Position numbers and translations under genes: made by a program. From the NCBI RefSeq assembly GCF_032854445.1, contig NC_088301.1, positions 30,364,402 through 30,428,401 on the forward strand: DNA of 64,000 nucleotides. The letters are read 5' to 3'. The first letter of the stretch is position 1. Each line of letters opens with the position of its first letter. Below the pieces are notes generated by a model, which searched no databases, was not told the DNA's origin, and saw nothing but the letters and a program-made list of their open reading frames with translations. Shown here one piece after another: positions 55,984-64,000 of this stretch. Origin of the DNA: Liolophura sinensis. Lineage: Eukaryota > Mollusca > Polyplacophora > Chitonida > Chitonidae.

Positions 55984-56075
55984 GGTTTCATATCCCGTTC
56001 TGACTGTGACTGTGTGTCGAGTACGATACCAAACATACTGCACAAAACAATATGAATAATGATATATTTAGTCAC

Positions 56076-57125
56076 AAGATTAAAAATTAAAGGATTTTTG
56101 TGGTGGAGATGCCTCTGATTCGAGTGATTTTTTCACAGATGAGTTACCAGTACGTCAAGTGCAGTTTTTTGTGAATGATTTTCAGGCCTCAAATCCACTC
56201 CGAAATAAAATAAGAAAGTACAAAGTGACAGCTGTATGCTTCGTTTTAGGCAACCTACCACCAAAGTTCAGGTCAAAATTATATGTCATACAACTAGCTG
56301 CTCTTGTCAGAACTGAATTGGTAAAAAAGTATTTGTTGAAAAGGGTCATAAACCGGCTACTTGAAGACAGAAAGTCTTTTGAAACAGATGGAATCATATT
56401 TCGTACGCCTGATGGTAGAACGTTTCATTCACGAGGCACTGTATCTAATGCTTGTAGGAGACATCCTTGTTGCACATGAAATTAGTGGAATGATGTAGCG
56501 TTTTGTGGCCACGTATTTGCCGGTTTTGGACAGCACCAAGAGAAATTTTGTGAATGTTATTACTAACTTGGCGATACGGCTTCGTATGACCTTGCTGTAT
56601 CGACTGTTCAAAGTGACCAGTCCATGGCTAAGGTATGTGGTATAATATCGAATTCTGTTTTGAGCGATTTAACTCATTATCATGTATGTTGGGGAGTGCC
56701 ATTAGATTTGGCTCATGATACTTTTGAAGTGTACGGAGTTGACTTCCTGGAGTTTTCCTTAAAATGCTGGGTTCAGTTAGGTTCTCTAACCTTTCAGCTA
56801 ATCGCCCAACTAAGACTCTGACAGAGCCAGCTAAATTCAAGACTAAACCAACGTCATCTAGGGCATGATGCATGCTTAGGCTATTGCGAGTTATCATTGG
56901 ACATTTGATCCCAGAAGAGAATGTTTTATGGATTGTATATATGCTTGATGTCATTGGTTTAGTGTGTGCTCCAGTAATAAGCAAGGGTCTTGTGAGTTAC
57001 TTCAAGCTTTTGATAACTTATCCCTACTTTGACGTGAGTGCTAATAACACTGTTAAGCCAAAAGCTCACTGCTTAATTTTCCAAGCCAAATTCTTTGATT
57101 TGGGCCACTTTGTTGGACTCTGAAA
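56076..57125 (+). pseudogene. Decayed member of a multi-copy transposon-like protein family
   Basis: Open stretches in order: DFQASNPLRNK, AVCFVLGNLPPKFRSKLYVI with QLAALVRTELV, RTPDGRTFHSRGTVS, then after stops VCGIISNSVLSDLTHYHV and GVPLDLAHDTFEVYGVDFLE, and finally VIIGHLIPEENVLWI. I recognise this order (CNPLGSKR, FxLGNLxPKxRSxLxxIQL, RGTV.., hDLxEG, GHLIPEDN) from large uncharacterised proteins present in many copies in fish and invertebrate genomes. They are probably mobile-element derived, but I cannot name the family. Multiple stops and frameshifts show that it is dead. A piece of the same sequence follows unit 1 at 49,030. Confidence 0.55.
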
Positions 57126-57586
57126 CAGACAGGTTTTGCCTTGCATCCCCAGGTGCACTGCTTTCACATCATTAACTGGGTATTTACAGAAGCTGTTCGA
57201 TTATGGGAATCGTCATAAAGATTCGAGTAGAGCACAACTAGCTAGTTTATAGGTGTATATGTTTATAAATATCCTACACTTCTGCATGCCAAGGTATTTA
57301 TTCACCTAAATAATCCGTGCGGAATTAGCTCGGCAAGTACATGCAATATATGTTTTATCAGCGAATTAAATTTTATACAACAACAATCATTTGTAAATGG
57401 AAGTACATATAACTGTCTAAATGTTCTAAATACTTATCTAAATACTATATTCCAGATGTTCTACTCACTTTACAAGCCATTATACAAGTACCACGTGACC
57501 CTTAGTGATGTGAAAAAAAAGACATCGTAGAAATTGAAAAAAAAGACAAATTGCCCACCGAAATTTTCAGGATGTTTGATTTTTAG

Positions 57587-57730
57587 GCCAAACCGTACAC
57601 TCTGCAAGTATGTTATGTGGAATTCGAGGACTGGTGCACCATTACTTTAGCCCGGTTGTCAGACAAGCCAAAGGTGCGTTTCATGGTGAATGACTCAACA
57701 GCACCAACTGAAACACTGTCAGCAAACTGA
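57587..57730 (+). other. Candidate terminal exon of unknown gene
   Basis: After an acceptor-like GATTTTTAG, 47 codons are open and end in TGA at 57,728-57,730. They include KPYTLQVCYVEFEDWCTITL and LSDKPKVRFMV. Residue composition looks coding. It may belong to the decayed family just upstream rather than to a live gene. It partly overlaps, in another frame, the possible longer start of the next gene. Confidence 0.35.
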
Positions 57731-57731
57731 G

Positions 57732-60700
57732 ATGGCCGGGAATAATACTGGAGGCACCAGAGTGGAACTTGAGAATTCTCAAGCTGATAGGTACACAACA
57801 GACCTTGCAGTTTACAGTCTAGCCAGTTCCGACTGGCCTGCAGTTCAGGTCAGAAACAGTAAACTTTCTTATTTTTTTCGCAACCATACAATTGAAAGGA
57901 ATTCTCTCGAACAATTATTAAACGACTTTGTTATGCCATATGACTTGCACAGAAATTTTACCAGCACCCCATATTTTAGTAACTGATAATTAGGGTAAAG
58001 TCCTTAAACATAATACCCTTAAATTTAATTTTTCCTGTTGATTTCGAGTAAATTATCATTCTTAAAATTTGCTTAAATGGGGTGTAGGTCAGTGGGCAAG
58101 CTGCGCGACTCAATCCTGACCTTTAGTCTGACAAACTAAAGTGCGGGTTCAAACCAGGCTTGGAACTAGGAATTTGTAGATTCCCTCGCTTTCGCTGATT
58201 GTGGTGATTGTGTGACCGTTTGTGTATTTAACTGAAGCTCGGTGAAAACAACTTGTCTTCCATCATTATGGTGTGCAAGGTAGCCTGTGTGTCACATATA
58301 ATAAAGTTTGTAAGTTTGTATCCAAAGGTCAGTGGTTTTCCCTGGGCATTCTGGTTCAGGTTCTTACATGAATAATATTCACTGACTGTCATTGTATACA
58401 TGAAAAATTCTTGAGCGTATGGCATAAAACTACAGTCAAATAAAATAGGTAAATAGAAAAAAGTGTCAGTACAGTTGTCATGTAGGCTGAGTACGTATGA
58501 ATGGTTTATTCTGTTTTTGAGTTTTTGAGTTTTTGAGAACAGTTTAACCAAATTAGCCAGATTTCGGCGATCTCTTAGGGAGGCTCCGGTCGTACTTGCA
58601 GCAGCCTGCGGATGGCCGTGGGTTTCCCCCGGGCTATGCAGGGTTTCCTCCCACCAGAATGCCTTCCGCCGTTGTATAAGTAAAATATTCCTGAGTACGG
58701 CGTAAAACAGCAATCAAATAAATACTAGTAAATCAAATAAATCTTAGAGAGGCGTTACAAAGGGAAAAGCCTCATCTCAAAAGTCTCAACTCACCCCAGC
58801 TATTTACGAGGAGATGACACACTATACATTGTAAGGTTAATATCTACTTTCTTGAATCTTCCATTGCTGGGTTTCATTTCATTTTTTATAATAGTTTAAG
58901 TTTATATGCAAACTAAACAACTGGCTTTCAGGTCTGTTAGTTTCAAGTGTTATCACATCTTCGTAGTAACTGAGTGTACGTACATATCATGACATTTAAG
59001 TTTATACCTTTATAATTATGTAATGTGTTACTTTGATCATTGTTAGAGAGCCTTTTCTTCGTAAAAATAACACTGGTAAAACTAAATAACACACTACAAG
59101 GTAGTCCAGCCTAATTTCTTGGGAGTGGGAAACAATGACTTTTCTGATGCATTATTCGACAGAGCATATTTGAACATAGTATTCAATTCTCAGTCTTCTT
59201 TATTCGGCTGTGCTCTTTGATATTCTAGCAATCCTATGAGTAACCAATATAACGACATGGCAAGGGCTATTATTCTGGCATGTCCATACCTTGGCCAAGT
59301 CCTCCCTGCTACAGACGCTAAAATAAGTGAGAAATTCTAAACTAGACTATAATTTTTCATGCAACACGAATACACACGCAGTTTACTAATTATTCTACCG
59401 TTTACCCAGAATTATATGCCTTTTGTTCGAAGTTGTTTTCACCCTGTATACCCGGCTTTTTGTAGAACCATGGTGTATTATAGACCCCCCCCCCCCAAAA
59501 AAAAAAAACACACACACACAAAAACCCCCCAAAAATCAAAAATAACAACAAAGAAAAAAAAAAACAAACTAACAGGCAACTTCATATGGAAAAAGATGGA
59601 TTCCCATATGACAAATATGTACAGCAGCTTTGTTGCCAAATTCAATGTTTTCAAAAGCACCTTGGTGATTCAAGTTTTATTGTGTCAATAGTTGACCATC
59701 ATACCTTGTCCTGGTGTTCAAGATATTAAGAATGAGGTCTTTACTCCCTCATGTAAAACATACAAGAATCATCAAGACACCTTACCTTGTGCTCCAAATG
59801 AAATGTAGAATGGAAGCATTTATGTGTGTGCAGGTTGTCATCGTACAGACATTTATTGTCTCTAATTCCCACACTTCTTGTCTTGTAGACACAACAATAA
59901 TTCTGGAGTCTCAATCTCACCAGTGTCGTCGTTGTGAGACCAGTTCATGCTGGGGTTTTCTCCCGTCGTATACGAGAAAATCTAGCTGCCAGCAGCCTAC
60001 GGATGGCTGTGGGTTTCCCCCGGGCTCTACCTATTTTCCTCCGGCCATAATGCTGATGGCTGTCGTATTAAGGGAAAAAAGTGAAATAAGTAAAACACAT
60101 ATCAAATAAATAAAAGCATTCATTCAACAAGTAACATTTCGTTTTCAGGTTCTTAATGAAATTGAGCTTTTAGCAATGTTGCAGGGGGTGGCAAAATACC
60201 AACATGCCATTCTCCAGTGCACCAAGTCTGCAGAGTTAAAAACCTCTGTGGTCAGTCCAGTGGCCGCTGTGAAGGATTCAGAGCAGAGATCTGGTGAGGT
60301 GTATTATTTTTTCTAGGACTTTAAATCTGGGCAGGTTATTTCTGTCGGTTCTACATTAGCTTTAAGAAGCCATAGTAGCTTCCTTACAAACAGCAAATTA
60401 TAAAAGATAACATAATGAACCAGTCAGATGATACCTACAAATTAAATTTGTCCAAGTTTAAAAGAGATGCTTTGGGGCACGTGACTTGGCGGAAGCTTTA
60501 AAATTTCAGAACTTACTTTTCCTAAACTTCTCTTGAAATTGCTTCAAGTAAATAATTAATTCATTTGTTTTATGCATGTTCTATGTTTTAAAATTTAAAC
60601 TTGGATAATTATAGATCAATGAAAGATTAATTGGACTACTGCAATTCTTCAACCGTTTTGAATGTTTACAAGGTGTTTATTCAAACATTTCTGAAGGGAT

Positions 60701-61455
60701 TATATTCTGTGTTGAGTGATAAACTGAATCGTACTTTAGCGAAGCCCTGAAACTGGCCAATCAAACCAATTTAGTTTTGCTTGCAAGATAAAATTACAAA
60801 TGGGCATAAACTGCACTGAAAGTTGCTCTATTATATGCGAAAAGATTGATGAATTAGGGTAAGTTGTATTTGCACCATACGTGTACCTGGAAGGTGCTGT
60901 TTTTTCTTTCGAAACAATTAGAAGTGAAGGGTCTAAGTTTGTAGAGTGTACAAGTTTATTTAAAAGAACTTTTAATATACTTATGTGTGGGGGATGGGGG
61001 GGGGGGGGCGGAGATGGTTGTGGGGGGTGTTTGTTCTGATTTGTTGGTACTCTCTAATAACATTGACACCCAGTATGCAACATAGTATTTAATTGATGTA
61101 TAAATTTACCAGCAATACTTATACCCTTGAAGTGATGTTTAGTTAACCAGTGCCATGCCTCAGTGAAGCTGACCTGTGATGTAGTAAAAGTTAACCAGTC
61201 CAAATCAATTTTGTATCCCTTTATGGATAATGTAGTGAACACCTAAAATGAAGGCGATGTTTACGACATCATTTTATATATCATTTATTTTGTGTAGTTA
61301 ATGTCTGTGTATTAATGACTTTGGATATGTTTTGGTTGTTTATGTGCCTGTGTAATTCCAGAATTATTTTACTTCAAGAGGTTTTAACGTTGTTAACACT
61401 CAACACTTTCTTTCCAGATGCAGCCTACACTACTCCACCCACTGTCCTCCTATAG
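57732..61455 (+). CDS. Small gene of unknown function, three exons, 99 residues
   Basis: Exons 57732-57848, 60149-60293 and 61418-61455 join with GT-AG introns and matching phases (0, then 1) into 300 nt ending in TAG. The product starts MAGNNTGGTRVELENSQADR, has a central helix-like segment (VLNEIELLAMLQGVAKYQHA), then ILQCTKSAELK, and ends TTPPTVLL. An in-frame ATG 14 codons upstream (57690) would add a Gln-rich extension. I prefer the second ATG (GAGATGGCC). There is no signal peptide or membrane segment. I do not recognise the family. Intermediate exons in the 2.3-kb first intron cannot be excluded. A possible poly(A) signal AATAAA lies at 62,070. Confidence 0.5.
58076..58445 (+). repeat. 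tRNA-derived SINE, diverged
   Basis: The head resembles a tRNA (GTAGGTCAGTGGGCAAGCTG as A-box, GTGCGGGTTCAAACCAGG as B-box). The tail ATGAAAAATTCTTGAGCGTA then GGCATAAAACTAC resembles the SINE-A end. It lies in intron 1 of the small gene. Confidence 0.65.
58565..58730 (+). repeat. SINE-A, 5'-truncated copy
   Basis: CAGCCTGCGGATGGCCGTGG, GTTTCCCCCGGGCTATGC, CCACCAGAATGCC, AAAATATTCCTGAGTACGGC and an AAATAAATA end. Confidence 0.85.
59484..59567 (+). repeat. C/A-rich low-complexity tract
   Basis: A run of 14 C, a run of 12 A, a short (CA)n, then mixed A and C runs. Lies in intron 1 of the small gene; non-coding. Confidence 0.9.
59885..60115 (+). repeat. SINE-A copy ending just before exon 2 of the small gene
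   Basis: GTGTCGTCGTTGTGAGACCA corresponds to the B-box region. It is followed by CAGCAGCCTACGGATGGCTG, GGGTTTCCCCCGGGCTCTAC, CCATAATGCTGATGGC and an (AAATA) end. It finishes about 33 bp before the acceptor at 60,149, so it may supply or displace branch-point sequence. Confidence 0.82.
60640..60850 (+). repeat. Interspersed repeat R1, copy 4
   Basis: Matches 1,641-1,860 and 29,140-29,330 over about 200 bp, for example ATTCTTCAACCGTTTT, ATTATATTCTGTGTTGAGTG, GCGAAGCCCTGAAACTGGCC and GCACTGAAAGTTGCTC. Lies in intron 2 of the small gene. Confidence 0.65.
60985..61030 (+). repeat. G-rich tract with G-quadruplex potential
   Basis: Several G runs close together, including one of about 13 G, then GGGGGG and GTGGGGGATG. 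Lies in intron 2 of the small gene. Confidence 0.8.
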
Positions 61456-62750
61456 TTCGTACGAAATGTCAGATCCTGCACGAGGTTGATCCCAACCTTT
61501 CTGTCTGGGTTGAGGGTTAGCGTCTGTCAGAAATCCAGACGTTGTTTGCGAAGTGATTGCTACCCATTATGTTTTTAATACAGCATATCCAAAAGAACTG
61601 AACAATACTGGCGTTTCTTCCAGCACATCCTGCTAAACTGACAGGATAACACAAGCATTCCTGCACGTGTTCTTACAGTAACAAAAAAATTAATAACTGT
61701 CTTGTTTTTTTCAGTGTTAGAACTCTTCATGCTGTACATCTTTTGTATTAAGCCTAAACACGCAGCCCAATCCCCTGGGAGCGAAACAAATGGTGAGATG
61801 GGTTATTGAACATTACTTTTGGGAAACGACTTCAAGCCACCTTTGTTAATTATTTTACTGCATGGGTTCGATATATGGATATGTGCATGTGTAATCGCAC
61901 TGGACGGTGATACCGTTTATCCCAGAGCTGTCTCTCGGTCTATATAACGTGACAGTGTTATGAAGCAGACGTTTCAGGTGTTTTGACAGGGTGTCCTCAA
62001 TAGCCTACATGGACTTGGAAAACGTCGGTGTTGAAACAGACCTTGTTTCAATTAATCAAGGCTGGAAAGAATAAATCACAGATTTTGTACCAGATAGGTG
62101 ACGACAAGAACTGACTAATGCATTTTAGTCATATTTTTTAGGAATGTGAATTTATCAAATCGATTAATTTTTGTTAATGGACCAACCCTAATTAGTCTTT
62201 TTCTTGACTAACCTATTGTGGTAGCTTTGATGATGTTGATAAACGAGTCAGTACTCCAGTATGACGAATTCTGGGAGACAGGCCGTATACCAATCTTTTG
62301 TCGTCATTTTCACAAGGAAAAGTTTTTCTGTGTAACTTTAAATTTCATTAAATCATAGTAGTCTTAGGCCAACAGGCGTATGATTAACTCCCTCTTTTCT
62401 TTATATGTAGGCAGGTTTGAAGGCCTACCTACCTTCGATTTTCGTGCAGATTTTATGTACGAAATCGATATTTTTTTTTTTAGAAAATGAATTTGTAAAG
62501 CCATATACATATATTTAGTCATATATATGTAGCCAAATTAACAATTTTTCAGCCATATAATAACGAGGAGTCATTCGGTGTGTGTATATAGATATACTTC
62601 TTGCGTCTTCTTGTGACTGGGCAAGTCCATGCCGCCAAAATACGGCCGTCACTGATATATCATGCTGAAGACACCAGACGTGACACCCCACCCAGTCACG
62701 TTATACTAAGATGGGGCCAGCCAATCTTGTTTCCTTGCTCTGAATTCTCA
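61456..62750. other. 3' flank of the small gene, no supported gene
   Basis: Contains a possible poly(A) signal at 62,070-62,075 and nothing else that I can support. Confidence 0.5.
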
Positions 62751-62890
62751 GTGCTGAGCGCCTAACCATGCAGTAACAAGTAGTAGGCCTATACCATTTT
62801 TAAAGTCTTTGAAATGACCCGGGTTTGACCCCAGGTGTCCCGTTTTCGGTGCGGACGCTATAATCCCTAGGTCACCGAGGCGGTCGCATC
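62750..62890 (-). repeat. SINE-B, head fragment on the minus strand
   Basis: The reverse complement reads CGCCTCGGTGACCTAGGG, TATAGCGTCCGCACCGAA, GGGGTCAAACCCGGGTCA and then AAAGACTTTAAAAATGG. It matches the head and following block of the SINE-B copy at 36,490. Confidence 0.7.
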
Positions 62891-63480
62891 TTGCTTCTAT
62901 GATCAGTCGACAGCTTAACTCCGTCGTCAGTGAATGCATGAATGTATATGGCTTAACGCCACCCCGTCAATATTTCAGCCATAATTTGTGAAGACAATAT
63001 CAAAATGTTCGGCCTATTTATATAAAATAATGTATTGTAACTCAGCTAAAGCTGTTCCAGGAAAAAGTATAAGGTCTTGACCAAGTAGAGAAATTACATG
63101 TTGGAGTCACGTAAAGAGAATATTAGGCTAGTCAACAAACAAGACGCAATATACTGGGCCCGGGTGTTATATAGTGTATTAGCTAATACTGGTATATTTG
63201 AGTCAAATTGTATAATTAAAATTTTAGCCAAATTCATCAGGCCAAAGCCTAAAATAGCCTATAACTGCGGCAGGCTTGGTTCATATTTAATGTATGCCTA
63301 CTCTGATGCAATTGTTTTGGGACTGAGTACAAAACTGATTTCAAGTTATATTTGGTTTGAAGTCTTTAAACAGTTTCGAACAACAGGTCCTAGCTTAACC
63401 GCCACTGTTGTATGGGGAAACATTCGGGTAGGCCTACACAACTATTATATGGCCTATACAAGCCTACATAAGGCCTACAC
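62790..63480. repeat. Second TAGGCCTA-rich stretch
   Basis: TAGGCCTA and variants such as GGCCTA, AAGGCCTAC and TAGCCTA recur, densest at 63,428-63,480 (GTAGGCCTACAC..GGCCTATACAAGCCTACATA). A 195-codon ATG frame (63,098-63,685) crosses this repeat-rich region. It has no recognisable domain or intron signals and I do not call it a gene. Confidence 0.5.
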
Positions 63481-63883
63481 AGATAATAAAATACTACCGA
63501 CTTTGGAGACGGATGAACAAAGGAGATGGATCGAGAGCAATTTGTGCTATTGCAACGCACCAAAAACATCTCCTAAAATCGGTTCCAACGATCAGAATGA
63601 ACGATCAGAAAGCGTATTTATTTCGCGCCAAAACACTTGTAACAGATTCAGCGCAAGAGTTGTTTCCCTTACACCTGAGCTCTGAGGTCTTTTTCTCATG
63701 TTCTTCATCTGGTCAATGACCTCAAAGGAACATATCAGTAAAGTTTGAGCGTTGTTTGAACGAATCAAATGAATCATGATGTATATATCACAATCAAAAC
63801 ATACAATTCAATTTCTTCCTGGAGAAACAAAATTTAAACCACTATGAGTTTATAGGGTTTTTTACGCGTGCCGTTATCCGCAC

Positions 63884-63955
63884 AGCAGAGTGGCGCAGTG
63901 GAAGCGTGCTGGGCCCATAACCCAGAGGTCCGTGGATCGAAACCACGCTCTGCTA
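63884..63955 (+). tRNA. tRNA-iMet: Initiator tRNA-Met (CAT)
   Basis: A 72-nt intact cloverleaf. The acceptor AGCAGAG pairs with CTCTGCT, the discriminator base is A, and the anticodon stem CTGGG/CCCAG encloses a loop with CAT. The T-arm CGTGG/CCACG encloses ATCGAAA. Initiator hallmarks are visible: an A-T first acceptor pair, three G-C pairs next to the anticodon loop, and A instead of T at the start of the T-loop. A-box (TGGCGCAGTGG) and B-box (GGATCGAAACC) promoters are internal, and a T run from 63,959 serves as the pol III terminator. It has no intron and no CCA encoded. It is a live gene, unlike the tRNA-like SINE heads elsewhere. Confidence 0.97.
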
Positions 63956-63956
63956 G

Positions 63957-63976
63957 TCTTTTTTTTTTTTTCTTTT
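63957..63976 (+). terminator. RNA polymerase III terminator of tRNA-iMet
   Basis: CTTTTTTTTTTTTTC directly after the tRNA. Runs of four or more T terminate pol III transcription. Confidence 0.9.
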
Positions 63977-64000
63977 TTACTGTGTTGTATTTTTTTCATA

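Larger units (their letters stand above)
49250..56070. repeat. Tandem segmental duplication, unit 2
   Basis: Same orientation and order as unit 1 (42,520-48,165): Lys/Arg-rich segment at 49,260-49,440, then a Tc1 insertion found only here, the shared non-coding block, the kinase gene and its upstream region. Matching positions are offset by about 6.74 kb before the transposon, 8.29 kb after it, and 7.94 kb beyond the 350-bp indel. Confidence 0.93.

Noticed and set aside
63098..63685. 195-codon ATG frame near the right end
   Set aside because: No recognised domain, runs through TAGGCCTA-rich repeat sequence, and shows no splice or promoter context. Probably chance.

Overview
The window is eukaryotic: genes are split by GT-AG introns, coding density is low, and the gaps hold tRNA-derived SINEs, foldback elements, minisatellites and decayed transposons. 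The RFX1/2/3-type gene, the abundant tRNA-headed SINEs and the AT-rich, ACATGTA-rich intergenic sequence suggest a marine lophotrochozoan, most likely a mollusc, less likely a brachiopod. This is inference; no species can be named from the sequence alone.

Layout. 1-11.6 kb is a repeat-rich flank with a LINE reverse-transcriptase remnant, an island of the motif TAGGCCTA, a 27-base G run and a transposase-derived (hAT-like) gene remnant at 7.3-8.5 kb. 11.66-29.94 kb (+) is an RFX-family transcription factor. I could join 15 coding exons whose phases agree throughout, giving an 821-residue protein, followed by a long 3' UTR to about 32.8 kb. Its introns hold SINEs and two inverted-repeat elements. 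33.5-38.1 kb (-) has four phase-consistent exons of an incomplete gene with FYxxxxDL...HWLxxGxKEGR repeats, a layout I associate with bacterial surface proteins, plus a decayed partial copy at 41.0-42.2 kb. 42.5-56.1 kb is a tandem duplication. Each unit carries an intronless protein kinase gene on the minus strand (901 and 904 codons from the first ATG, about 97% identical), and each has a TGACGTCA palindrome about 215 bp upstream of the ATG. Unit 2 also contains a dead Tc1-type transposon. Decayed fragments of a multi-copy, transposon-like protein family follow both units. 57.6-61.5 kb (+) holds a small gene that can be joined from three phase-consistent exons. The window ends with an intact initiator tRNA-Met gene at 63,884-63,955.

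How the parts relate. The genes are independent and do not form a pathway. The evolutionary story is local duplication: the kinase was duplicated whole, and the repeat-protein gene was copied only in part and then decayed. Transposons inserted afterwards. Open frames that start only at non-ATG codons or lie antisense to real exons are not reported as genes.
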